Part shown: in pieces, positions 1 through 9,399 of the stretch
How positions within the stretch are numbered: the stretch's first letter is position 1
How the letters are laid out: every line of letters begins with the position of its first letter
Origin: Mesotaenium endlicherianum
Lineage: Eukaryota; Streptophyta; Zygnematophyceae; Zygnematales; Mesotaeniaceae
DNA length: 34,070 nucleotides
NCBI GenBank assembly: GCA_009602735.1
Contig: WELA01003661.1
Location: 122,797 to 156,866 of the forward strand
Reading direction: 5' to 3'
The notes under the pieces: generated by a model
Databases searched by the model: none
Told to the model about the DNA's origin: nothing
What the model saw: the letters and a program-made list of their open reading frames with translations, nothing else
Made by a program: the position numbers and the translations under genes

Positions 1-1265
1 TGATAACCACTCTTGAGGTCTATCTTACTGAACACCTTAGCGCCAGACAGGGTATCAAGCAAGTCCTCGATTCTGGGTAAAGCATACTTGTTCTTTACTG
101 TAATTCTGTTCAGGGCTCTGTAATCCACACACATCCGCATACTGCCATCCTTTTTCTTAACAAATAGGATAGGTGCGCCGTACGGTGATTTACTGGGAGA
201 AATGTAACCATTTTCCTCCAGCTCTGCAATCTGTGTTTTCAACTCCTCGCTCTCCAAATAAGACAAGCCATAAGTGCGTTGCCAGGGTGGCTGGCTACCA
301 GGTAATAGATCAATCCTATGATCTACTTCCCTTTTAGGGGGTAGTCCTGGAGGCATGTTAAACACATCAGTGTACTGAGCAACAATTTTTGCAGCAGTAG
401 GGTGCTCCGGAGGGCTTACCTTTTTCTCAACCACTTCTTCAGGTTGAGGAGGTACCTCTCTTAGCAGCAGACAGAACATTCTGTCTTCCTTCTGGTTCCA
501 GCTTTTGACGAACTCCATTGCATTCAGCAACTTGCATCCTTCTGGAAGCCTCTTCTTTTCCTTCATTTGCCATCCACACAGGACAAGAGGAAGAGCACTG
601 GTGGGTGCCAAGTCAGTCTGCCCATCACTGGCTCCTCTCACTTTAACTGTACCTCTGCTCCAACACACTTCAGCTTGATGTCTATTAAGCCAGGACCTGC
701 CTAGCACGAGATCATAAAAGCCAGTGTTGAGTACCTCAAATGTAAGCGTTTCAGTTAGAACTGCAATGCCAGAACCTAACTGGACCTCAATAGGCTTGGT
801 TATAACTCCTCCCGGGATACTTGAGGCATCTCCAAGGAATATTTTTCTATTCCCTTGGGTGACAGTAGGCAGCCTTAGCCGCTTAACTAAGTCCTTGTGA
901 ATAAAAGTATGTGACGCCCCTCCGTCAACAAATGCCCTCACCTTCCTACCTGCAATCATGCAATGCAGTAGGATAGGGGGGACTGTCTTTTCCTGACTTT
1001 CGCATTGTTCTCCTGACGTAGCAAAGAAATGTTGGACATCAGGTGGAACAAGAGCATCCAGAGTGTGCACTCTCTGGACGTCTATATTACTGATGGTCTC
1101 CTTTATCTGTTTGTCAGGCATGCATAGTGAATCCAGTTCAGCAGGACCCATAATACCTGCTACGAGGGCAGCTAGTGACGACTCACTATCTCTAGCATCC
1201 TCACAGTCAGTAGACTGGATTACTGACTGTTGCTGTCTTTTAAAGGCTGGTCTTTTCTCTCGACC
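1..1265 (-). CDS. pol: Element A pol, 5' portion (protease and start of reverse transcriptase), partial
   Basis: I read this frame by eye on the minus strand and found no stop from 1265 to the window edge. It opens just after a TAA at 1268-1266, overlaps the end of gag by about 46 nt and lies in the -1 frame relative to gag. It therefore has no start of its own and is probably made as a gag-pol fusion. The order is a linker, then a retropepsin-like protease with the unusual active-site triplet DGGA (around 900-930), then a proline-rich linker, then the RT N-terminus with the family motifs [16 protein letters not shown] and KIDLKSGYH at the window edge. The equivalent region of element B has at least two stops and one 1-nt deletion, so A is the younger copy. 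The rest of RT, RNase H and integrase lies outside the window. Confidence 0.85.
1203..1244 (-). promoter_or_regulatory. Candidate -1 ribosomal frameshift signal at the gag/pol junction of element A
   Basis: On the minus strand the heptamer TTTAAAA (1244-1238) is phased T TTA AAA in the gag frame, the canonical X XXY YYZ arrangement. Slipping back one base gives TTT AAA and continues in the pol frame. A 7-nt spacer follows (1237-1231). Then comes a perfect 10-bp stem, ACAGTCAGTA pairing with TACTGACTGT (1230-1221 and 1212-1203), closing an 8-nt loop. The gag stop TAA (1222-1220) is inside this hairpin. The heptamer, spacer and stem follow the known rules for -1 frameshifting; activity is inferred. 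Confidence 0.75.
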
Positions 1266-2698
1266 TTAGGCAGGTGCTTGACCGGACACTGTTCTCTGTA
1301 GTGGCCTTTCTGCTGACAATGGTAGCAAGTAGATTTTGCTGAGGCTGGTCTCGGCTTAGTCCTACCACCACCCCTTCCATAGCCACCTCGAGAGGGACCA
1401 CCTCTACCTCTAGACTGAATAGCATTGTACTCATACTCATATTCATCACCCTGATTATCCTCAGCCTGGTCTCCTTCAACTGCATTGTAGGAACCGTGGG
1501 GCTTTTTGACAATCTTAGACACCAAAGCGTTACTCTGGCGCTTGTGATTGAACTGCTGCTGATCCCAGGCGTCAGCATCCTGGATCAAGTCAGCCAGTTT
1601 CTCATACTTTTTCTCAGCAAAATGACCAGAGACCTCGGATTTCAAGCCATACCTGAAGTATGCTATCCTATACCGTTCTGGCAAATCAGGCTGCTTCATC
1701 ATGTTCTCTTGGAACTTTTGAGCAAACTCAGCAACTGAAGTGGTCTGCTTCAGTGTCAGGGAGATCATCGCATAGATAGCTTTCTCCTGCTGGTTGATGA
1801 CATCAAACTTCTCATGCAACTTCTCGACAAACTCTACCCACGTAGGGTCACCGAGTTGCCGAGCCTTACGCTCTTCCTTCCAGTAAAGCCACCAGTCTGC
1901 GGCACTGCCTTTCAGTAGCGCACCGGTGTGCCTGACCTTCTCGTAATCTTGCAGTTCTGGGTAGTTCTCCAGCCACTGCTCAACATCCGCGAGAAACTTG
2001 ATCAGGTAATATTTTCTGTTTCCCTCAGGATCATAGTCCTGGGGAGGTTTCGGCTTGGGCTTACTAGGCCCTCGGCCACCACCACTAGTGGTGTGAGACC
2101 CCAGTTGGTCTCTGTCCCGGAGTAGGGACATTATGATTCTTTTGTCCTCCTGCTGGGACTGATACATGGTCGCCATTTGCGACTGCATCTGAACGAACAA
2201 TGCTCCCAAGTCTACATTTTGGGGTGGTAGATTAGCAAATGCAGCAGCAGCATTGGCATCTACTCGCTGAGTAGTGTCCTCAACAATCCCTCTTGCTCCT
2301 GCAGCAGCAATTCCTGCCGCATTCAGCCGGTCACGTATTTGACCTAGGGGTACATTGAGTTGTACGGCAGGAGGTGGGTTCAGAACATTGGCCCTTGATG
2401 CCATAAGTTCTTCAACAGTGCGCTCGTCAGCTGGCTGTCCTTCCCTCCTTTGTATATCTTCAGCGGCCTTTGCTACTTGTTCAGCTTCTAGTCTGGCTAT
2501 CTCCTCCTCAGCTTGCTGAGCTGCGACTGAGGCAATAGCAGCTGCCTCATCTGCAGCCTCCCTAGCTGCAGTATCCGCTACTGCTTCCGAATAGGTACGG
2601 TTTCCCGCTACATGGCTTTCCGCCTGGTTTTCGACATTCTCGTTATCCTGGTTCTCCATGTCTCGGGAGTTGCTAGTTTGAGACCTTGTCCTTACCAT
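1220..2698 (-). CDS. gag: Element A Gag polyprotein (capsid and nucleocapsid), 492 aa, intact
   Basis: This is the structural protein of the retrotransposon particle. The N-terminal 110 residues are acidic and alanine/glutamate-rich, with a likely coiled coil. Residues of about 225-385 match the retrotransposon Gag (capsid) domain, with a [10 protein letters not shown] start and the ADWWLYW motif typical of the family. An arginine/glycine-rich stretch lies near residues 430-455. A CCHC zinc knuckle ([14 protein letters not shown], residues 458-471) binds nucleic acid. The start ATG lies about 22 bases downstream of the PBS, as expected for the first ORF of the genomic RNA. The stop is embedded in the candidate frameshift hairpin, and pol continues in the -1 frame. 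No lesion is seen, whereas the matching part of element B is broken. Confidence 0.92.
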   Translation of the reverse strand: MVRTRSQTSNSRDMENQDNENVENQAESHVAGNRTYSEAVADTAAREAADEAAAIASVAAQQAEEEIARLEAEQVAKAAEDIQRREGQPADERTVEELMASRANVLNPPPAVQLNVPLGQIRDRLNAAGIAAAGARGIVEDTTQRVDANAAAAFANLPPQNVDLGALFVQMQSQMATMYQSQQEDKRIIMSLLRDRDQLGSHTTSGGGRGPSKPKPKPPQDYDPEGNRKYYLIKFLADVEQWLENYPELQDYEKVRHTGALLKGSAADWWLYWKEERKARQLGDPTWVEFVEKLHEKFDVINQQEKAIYAMISLTLKQTTSVAEFAQKFQENMMKQPDLPERYRIAYFRYGLKSEVSGHFAEKKYEKLADLIQDADAWDQQQFNHKRQSNALVSKIVKKPHGSYNAVEGDQAEDNQGDEYEYEYNAIQSRGRGGPSRGGYGRGGGRTKPRPASAKSTCYHCQQKGHYREQCPVKHLPKVERKDQPLKDSNSQ

Positions 2699-2720
2699 AC
2701 AAAGAAGACTGTGATAACTG

Positions 2721-2732
2721 CTCCGATACCAC
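2721..2732 (-). other. Primer binding site of element A (initiator tRNA-Met type)
   Basis: The minus strand reads TGGTATCGGAGC one base downstream of the LTR end. This matches the 3' end complement of plant initiator tRNA-Met (TGGTATCAGAGC) with one A-to-G difference. Element E carries the same variant, while element C has the unmodified form. Confidence 0.85.
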
Positions 2733-2733
2733 T

Positions 2734-3478
2734 GAAATGAATCGACTTACCAAATAGGCGATTAACAATTAATAAAGATCTTTATATCAGCAAGTAATCT
2801 TTATGGTAATTTCCGTTAACTGGTTAAACGGCAAAGGACAATACACTAGCAGTGAATAATACTCGTAAGTCAAATGCGAGTAAACTAGCATCAATAATGC
2901 AAATCAGTAAACTCATACATAAGCAAGGTTAGAAGACAGTGCGTATCAATGGCTTCTCGCCTTGGATTCAGATCTCTCTCAGTAAGCTGTACAAGAGAGT
3001 TGGCCTCGTTTCCGAATGCCGAACTCGAGAGCAATGCCTAGCATATGTACATGGAATGAGTTTACTGTTCAACGGTCAGTGCGATGGCACCGCCTACCCG
3101 GGAGTTAACCACGTTGGTAGGACCTCGGTTAACCAAATCCACCGCCATCTCCCATCATCCCGAATAGCCATCCATCATGGGGATGTCATCTGGCCATTCA
3201 TCTAGCAGGTGGTACTTAGATGCATATCAAGGCAGTTCGCTGCTACCGAGCACGGAAGTCAGCTGGCTGTCAAAGAATGTGTCAGCAAGCTGACTTAAGT
3301 TGACTTCAGCCTGCTGCTTTTGGCCGAGTCATTAAACTGATAATTATGTAAAGTCCAGCAGACTGATTATTAACTAAAGTTCAGCAGACTGAATACTAAC
3401 TAAATTTCAACAGGCTGAACTGAATTAACTATTATATTTAAATGAATATTATATCTATTAATATACTGATTCATTACA
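2734..3478 (-). repeat. 5' LTR of element A (745 bp)
   Basis: The repeat is bounded by TG...CA and imperfect 11-bp inverted ends: TGAAATGAATC at the left and GATTCATTACA at the right. The same sequence recurs as a solo LTR (8150-8871), as the 3' LTR of element B (21180-21905) and as a truncated piece (17489-17862). The PBS sits one base inside. The right edge abuts D's RT coding sequence directly. Confidence 0.92.
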
Positions 3479-6007
3479 CGTGGCTATCACCAGGTACAAA
3501 TTGCGGAAGGAGACGTCCAGAAGACTGCTTTCAGGACTCGCTATGGTTTATTTGAGTTCACAGTCATGCCTTTTGGATTGACAAATGCACCTGCTACATT
3601 TATGGGCTCATGAATAGTATCTTCAGACCCTACTTGGACCAGTTTTTGGTGGTATTTTTGGACGACATCCTGATCTATTCGAAGACCTTGGAAGAGCATG
3701 TGGAGCATCTGAGAGAGGTGTTGGAGGTCTTGAGAGACCAAATGCTGTATGGGAAGATGAGCAAGTGCGACTTTTGTCTCAAGGAGGTGGAGTTTCTTGG
3801 ACACATAGTGGGAGCTGAAGGAGTCAAGGTGGAGCAGAAGAAGGTGCAAGCAGTCAGAGATTGGTCGGTGCCTGCTGATATTCATCAACTCAGGAATTTC
3901 CTCGGCATGGCGAATTATTACCGACGTTTCATTGAAGGATTTGCCAAGGTGTGTGCACCGCTCACGGACATGTTGAAGAAGCAAGAGAAGTGGCTATGGG
4001 GTGACAAGGAGCAGCAAGCATTTGAGAGGATTAAGGAGTGATTGACACAGGCACCTGTGTTGGCAATCGCCAGTCCAGAACTTCCTTTCACCATCATCAC
4101 AGACATATCAAACTTTGCAGTGGGGGCCATTCTTCTCCAGGACCAGGGCAAGGGATTGCAGCCTGTGGCATACGAGAGCAGGAAGTTGAGTCCTGCTGAG
4201 CAGAAATATGCAGCACACGAACGGGAAATGTTGGCTATTATCCAAACTTTGAGGATTTGGCGATGTTATGTGGACGGCCGGAAGGTGTTCATCAAGACCG
4301 ACCACAAGAGCTTGGAGAAGTTTATGACGCAACCAACGTTGACACCAAGACAGGCAAGGTGGATGGAGTTTCTGCAACAGTTCGACCACAAGATTGAGTA
4401 CTTACCTGGGAAGATCAACCCTGCAGACGCTCTATCCAGGAGGTGTGACCTTGCAGCNCAGACGCTCTATCCAGGAGGTGTGACCTTGCAGCTGTTTCAG
4501 TCATTAAGGAGAATATGGACTTCAAGGAGAAGCTCCAAAGAGGTTATGAGGAGGACCCTGAGTTTGCTGATGGTGGAGCAGCTGAGTCCAACTCCAGTAT
4601 GCAGAAGGAGGACGGCATATGGTATTATGGTGATTCCAAGAGAGTGGTGGTACCTGACATCAAGGAGCTACAAGACTTACTACTTGCGGAGCATCATGAC
4701 TGCTTATATGCTGGACACTTTGGAAGCGAGAAGACGGCAAGCGTGCTGAAGCAGGAATACTACTGGAGAAATATGGACAAGGACATCGAGGAGTGGATCA
4801 GGAGTTGCGATGCGTGCCAGAGAAACAAGACACCAAATCAAAAGAAGGGAGGTACATTGCGGCCCCTGCCTATTCCAGAGTATCCTTGGGAGCAGATTGC
4901 TATGGACTTCATCACATCGTTACCAGTCAGTGGTCAAGGGCACGATGCAGTATGGGTTGTGTCTGACAGACTCAGCAAGATGGCTCACTTCATTCCCATG
5001 AAGGAGACTTCTACGGCAGCAGATGTGGCACGGCTATTCTTTGATCATATTTTCAGGCTACATGGGTTGCCGAAGGTGATCGTTTCAGATCGGGATCCAA
5101 GGTTCACTAGCAACTTTTGGCGGTCATTGTTTACTTTGATGGGGACCAAGCTGAGTATGAGCACTTCCTATCACCCTCAGACAGATGGGCAGAGTGAGAG
5201 GCTCAACAGAACTCTGCAAGAGGTGCTCAGGAGTTTCACTACGGAGGACCCTTCAGAGTGGGACAAGAAGTTGCCAGGGTTGGAGTTTGCCTACAGCAAC
5301 AGCATGCAGGGATCTACAAAGCAGTCACCATTCGCTATGGTTTATGGGCGAGAAGTATATCATCCAGGGAACATCTTGTTGGAGAAGGCCAAGGAGACTC
5401 AAGTTCCTACTACACAAGCTTTTATGGAGAAGTGGCCAAGACTTGGGGTATGGCGAAGACGTTTATTCAGAAGGCACAGGGGGAACAGGTCAAGTATACC
5501 AACAAGCACAGGAGGGAAGTGACATACCATGTGGGTGACAAAGTACTCTTGTCAACAGAGAATCTACCTTTCACAGGCAAGAGGAAACTGCGGGCACGGT
5601 TTACAGGTCCCTTTGTGGTGCTCAAGCAGGTGAATCCAGTGGCCTACAAGTTGGAACTTCCTTCAGGCTGGCGTATCCACGATGTGTTCCATGTCAGTTG
5701 TTTGCGGCCATACGTTGACCCGATTGAAGGACATCCAGGACGACTACCTACACCGCCACCACCGGTCGAGATCGATGATGTATTGGAGTATGAAGTGGAG
5801 GCGATTATCGGCGATCGACGCGTCAAGCGAGGTCAACGATTTGTCCAAGAGTATCTGGTCAAGTGGAAAGGCTACCTTGCGGACGACAACACTTGGGAGC
5901 CAGAGGCCAACTTGACTCATTGTAAGAGTAAGTTGAGACGTTATTTGCAGAATGCGTCGAGGACGTCGCATCTTGAGGAGGGGGATGATGTAGTAGTAAG
6001 GTCATAG
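3479..6007 (+). pseudogene. pol: Element D pol fragment (RT, RNase H, integrase, chromodomain), broken
   Basis: The sequence begins inside RT at the GYHQ motif because element A has split the gene. In order come RT with the FLDDIL catalytic motif (about 3655-3672), RNase H starting near 4080, the integrase HHCC zinc finger (about 4690-4830), the DDE integrase core, and a C-terminal chromodomain with YLVKWKGY (about 5850-5875). Compared with the intact protein of element C, lesions are a 1-nt deletion near 3605, an in-frame TGA at 4039-4041, and a 1-nt deletion near 5432. A further frame break at 4458 is probably an assembly artefact: a 34-base perfect duplication around a single N. The stop lies inside the 3' LTR, as in element C. 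It cannot encode a working enzyme as it stands. Confidence 0.9.
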
Positions 6008-6738
6008 GTTTACGAAGTGCATTTTTGAGTTTCAGGAAAGTATATTTTGATTGTATATTAGTATAGATCGCATTTTTGTGGTCATTTTGATATAAAGTTC
6101 ATCGAATTTGGTCAAGTATTGAGAGAGTTACGGATTTTCGAAGTTTAATTAGTTTTGAGGTCGGTTGACGACTGTCCTTAATTCGCGGTGAGCGCGACCG
6201 TCGGACTGACCGACAGCGTCGAGCGATCTGGCCCGTTAGTGTGAACTCGAACCTTCACGTAAGTTGGGCTGACGCGAAGTGCCGACTAGGTCGGTTTACC
6301 TAGAAGTTTCGGTTTAGCCTAGCGCATCTAAGATAGAATATTCTAGTAATGTCGATGCATGTATGTGGACGTCAATTCGGCCCGACACGTCGGATTAGAC
6401 TGATCTGACTTACTCACGAATATTCTGGAAGGGACGATTTGACGAACACTTGGGAAAATCCGTGGCTTCCTCCTAGAGAGGAGCACTTAGGCAGAAAAGT
6501 ATAAATAGGCATAACTTCTTTGTTTCTTACCAATTTTCACTTCTGTAAATTTCTACGGGTTAGTAATGACGAGGCCTTTCATCCTACATCATTTGTGAGC
6601 AGTTTCTTGCCACTCAAAATGTCAACTAATATTCCTAAGCTTTCTTAGCAATATGCCGCTGCACTCTTGAGTATGATTGCAACTAGCTTTGTTCCTCATG
6701 AGTCACTACGCTTCCACTAGGGCACTCTGTCCCTTTCA
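5989..6738 (+). repeat. 3' LTR of element D (about 750 bp)
   Basis: The LTR begins TGTAGTAGTAAGG right after the purine-rich tract GAGGAGGGGGATGA and ends CCCTTTCA. It is the reverse-orientation counterpart of the element C LTRs (28348-29091 and 33747 onward). A TATA box, TATAAATA, lies at 6500-6507. Relative to C the start carries two extra GTA triplets, which also lengthen the overlapping pol reading frame by two codons. Confidence 0.88.
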
Positions 6739-7974
6739 GCTGGCCTGCTAAAGATGCTATCGTTCTAATGTGCACGCTACGGGTCCTGTGGGCCATAGCT
6801 CGAACGTGGAGGAGTGTTAGCTGGAGCTTTTCCTTGCGCGTCTTGCCAATGTGCACCCAAAGTTTACGAGTGTCTATCACAACGTCCAAGAACTGTGTGA
6901 TTTTTGGACACGTAAGTACTGCCTTCTGCATATTCACAACGAATCCTGCTAGTGCAAGTTCGCCGAACACCAGCCGCATTGTTCGCGCGTGGGCGTCCTC
7001 ACTGGGACAGCTCACCAGAAAATCGTGTAGATATGCTATGACTTGTATCCCCATTTGCCTCCACCTTCCCACCAGCTCTTTCACCACTCGTGTGAATATG
7101 CAAGGTGCGATTGCAAGCCCGAATAGGAGACACGTGAAAGTGTAAATCTTCTTATCCAGCTCAAACCCCAAGAACGTATGTGCATCTTCGTGCATCTTGA
7201 CGTGATGATAGCCAAACTTGAGGTCAATGGTAAACACGAAGTCGTCTACGTGCATGACATGGACTAACTTATCCAATCCCTCATACCTAAATTTTACTTT
7301 TTTTGACGCTTTGTTCACGTGGCGCTGGTCATGAATTAACCGTAACTTCTTGCCCTCGACCACGTTCAAGGGGCATATGCAGTGTGGGCGACCTGGGAGA
7401 GTCCACTCTCTGGCAGCCCCGGAGGCTACTAGCTCCCCCACTGACTCACGGCAAACTGTATGTGTTTCTTCACACCTTTATGGTTGCGCTGGTGATGCGG
7501 AGGTGAAGTATGCGTGTTCCACACCAACTTGTAGCCACTCTCAATTGTAGAGAGGACTAACGAAGACGTACACCAACGTTTCCACCAGGCAATATTTGCT
7601 CCCAAATTTCCTGCAACCATGGTTGCTTGCGGTTGTACCTTCGATGCGGCGCCGTCTGACTGCACGGCTTCTTCCTTCCGCCCCAAGTACACTTGGAGCT
7701 CGTGTTTGAAATCCTTCTCGTCGCTCACGAAATTACCTATGACCCAACACACGATATAGCATACCCGCGGTTGGTCTTGGCCACGATGCCTCGAACGTGT
7801 CAACAATTTATTGGTATCCTCCATTACCCTGCTCCGCAATTGCAGCATCGAGGTAATCTCTGCATGCACCGGCAACCAACTTGTGTGGCACATGTGTGCA
7901 CCCTTTCGGCATCGCATTGCAGCCCCTCTATACGCGGCGATCCAAAAATTCCATAGGAGTACTCCCACTGCCAA
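6739..7974 (-). pseudogene. DIRS-like reverse transcriptase / RNase H region, broken
   Basis: The upstream part (7974-7429) holds a W-rich segment ending in SGYKLVW, like the lead-in to DIRS-type RT. The second frame (7441-6739) has, in order, PHCICPLNVVE, KLRLIHDQRHVN, FTIDLKFGYHHVKMHED, LLFGLAIAPCIFTRVV and IQVIAYLHDFLVS. These are followed by RNase-H-proximal sequence with IASLAGQLKG. The pattern FGLxxAPxxFT with a YxDDF-like box is characteristic of DIRS/Ngaro RTs rather than Gypsy RTs. The catalytic box reads YLHD where YLDD is expected, so a catalytic aspartate is lost. A frame break separates the two parts near 7435, and the 3' end is cut by element D at 6738. It is non-functional. Confidence 0.7.
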
Positions 7975-8149
7975 TGCCTACATGGTTGACAGGAGCCTTC
8001 ATGCATACTTGCGCCAGTGCGCATGCATTCAATTTGTGCTTGAAAAACACCTTTTGCCCACACTCCTCTGGCCTATAGCAACCTTGCCAATACAACGCGC
8101 CAGTGCGCGAGGGGCAACACGCCAACAAACCAAAAAACACCAGCCGCGA

Positions 8150-8871
8150 TGAAATGAATCGTCTTACCAAATAGGCGATAAACAATTAACAAAGATCTTT
8201 ATATTAACAAGTAATCTTTATGGTATTTTTCGTTAACTGGTTTAACGGCAAAGGACAACACACTAGCAGTGAATAATACTCGTCAGTCAAATGCGAGTAA
8301 ACTAGCATCAATAATGCAAATCAGTAAACTCATACATAAGCAAGGTTAGAAGACAGTACGTATCAATGGCTTCTCGTCTTGGATTCAGATCTCTCCCAGT
8401 AAGCTGTACAAGAGAGTTGGCCTCGTTTCCGAATGCCGAACTCGAGAGCAATGCCTAGCATATGTACATGGAATGAGTTTACTGTTCAACGGTCAGTGCG
8501 ATGGCACCGCCTACCCGAGAGTTAACCACGTTGGTAGGACCTCGGTTAACCAAATCCACCGCCATCTCCCATCATCCCAAATCGCCATCCATCATAGGGA
8601 TGTTATCTGGCCATTCATCTAGCATACCACACTTAGATGCATATCGAGGCAGTTCGCTGCTACCGAGTACGGAAGTCAGCTGGCTGTCAAAGAATGTGTC
8701 AGCAAGCTGACTTAAGGTGACATCAGCCTGCTACTTCCAGCCTGAGTCATTAAACTGATATCAAATATAAAGTCCAGCAGACTGATCGTTAACTAGAAAT
8801 CAGCAAGCTGAACTTATATAACTATATTATTTAAATGAATATTATGTCAACCAATATACTGATTCATTACA
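8150..8871 (-). repeat. Solo LTR of the A/B family with 5-bp target-site duplication
   Basis: This is a complete LTR from TGAAATGAATC to GATTCATTACA, highly similar to 2734-3478, with no internal element sequence on either side. It is flanked by CGCGA at 8145-8149 and CGCGA at 8872-8876, a perfect 5-bp duplication. This is the footprint of a full-length insertion followed by LTR-LTR recombination. Confidence 0.95.
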
Positions 8872-8876
8872 CGCGA

Positions 8877-9399
8877 GAACCAAAGCTCAATGAGAGTGGT
8901 CTCCATTCGTGCGCAACCTGTCAGCGCCTAGGAGGCCTGAAGGGGCTTTCATCCACCCACGCACATCCATACGTGCGACGTACGTCCCTCGATGAGAGGG
9001 ACATGCATCATCCGCCTACTATTGTGCCCAACAAGCAAAGTAACGTAACGGCAACTATTACAACCAACAAAACAGCCACAAAAATTTACAACAAACACCA
9101 TCATGTATGCAACGACCACAAGCAAGCACCGAGTCACCAACCAATCAAACATAACCAACAGCAACAATAATTATAAACAAATATTTGTGGAGTCCTAGGC
9201 CTGGTATCCCACCCACGTCCAACAATGTTATGCTCCTTAACGTGAGCACGTGCACCAAAATGTCCAGGGAGCCTAAGTGGCCAACCAATGCAGCAACAAT
9301 TTTGCCAATAAAAATAATAAAAAATAATCATACCATGGAGGCCAAAGGATTGGTTAACAATGTCCAACTATTCACACTCCAAATAACCAAAAAATGCTA
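8877..9399. other. Spacer between gag-like and RT-like parts of the DIRS-like element; nothing recognised
   Basis: The composition is A/C-rich on the plus strand. Short open frames exist on both strands, but none has recognisable motifs. It probably belongs to the DIRS-like unit, because the solo LTR target duplication joins it to 8149. Confidence 0.5.

Larger units (their letters stand above)
1..3478 (-). mobile_element. Element A: Ty3/Gypsy LTR retrotransposon, 5' part
   Basis: Read on the minus strand, the order is 5' LTR (3478-2734), tRNA-Met-type PBS, gag and then pol, which runs off the window at position 1 inside the reverse transcriptase. Gag is intact and pol is open as far as it can be seen, so this is the best-preserved member of its family here. 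Element B (21180-28347) is a second, decayed copy: positions 1-1690 align base for base with about 26652-28341 apart from small changes. A sits inside the pol gene of element D. The base after its LTR end (3479) continues D's RT frame, and CGTGG (3479-3483) is the expected 5-bp target duplication. Its partner should lie left of the window. Confidence 0.9.
3479..6738 (+). mobile_element. Element D: chromovirus (Ty3/Gypsy) remnant, RT to 3' LTR, interrupted by element A
   Basis: This is the same family as element C (28348-34070), with near-identical protein sequence from mid-RT to the chromodomain and a matching LTR. The 5' LTR, gag, protease and first part of RT must lie left of the window, beyond element A, which is inserted here. 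Its 3' LTR ends at 6738 directly against a DIRS-like RT sequence, so D itself is an insertion in that older element. The right flank is GCTGG; the matching left target-site copy is not visible. Confidence 0.88.

Noticed and set aside
8835..9170. Plus-strand 111-residue frame, histidine/threonine/asparagine-rich
   Set aside because: It starts inside the solo LTR and runs through low-complexity A/C-rich DNA; no motifs.
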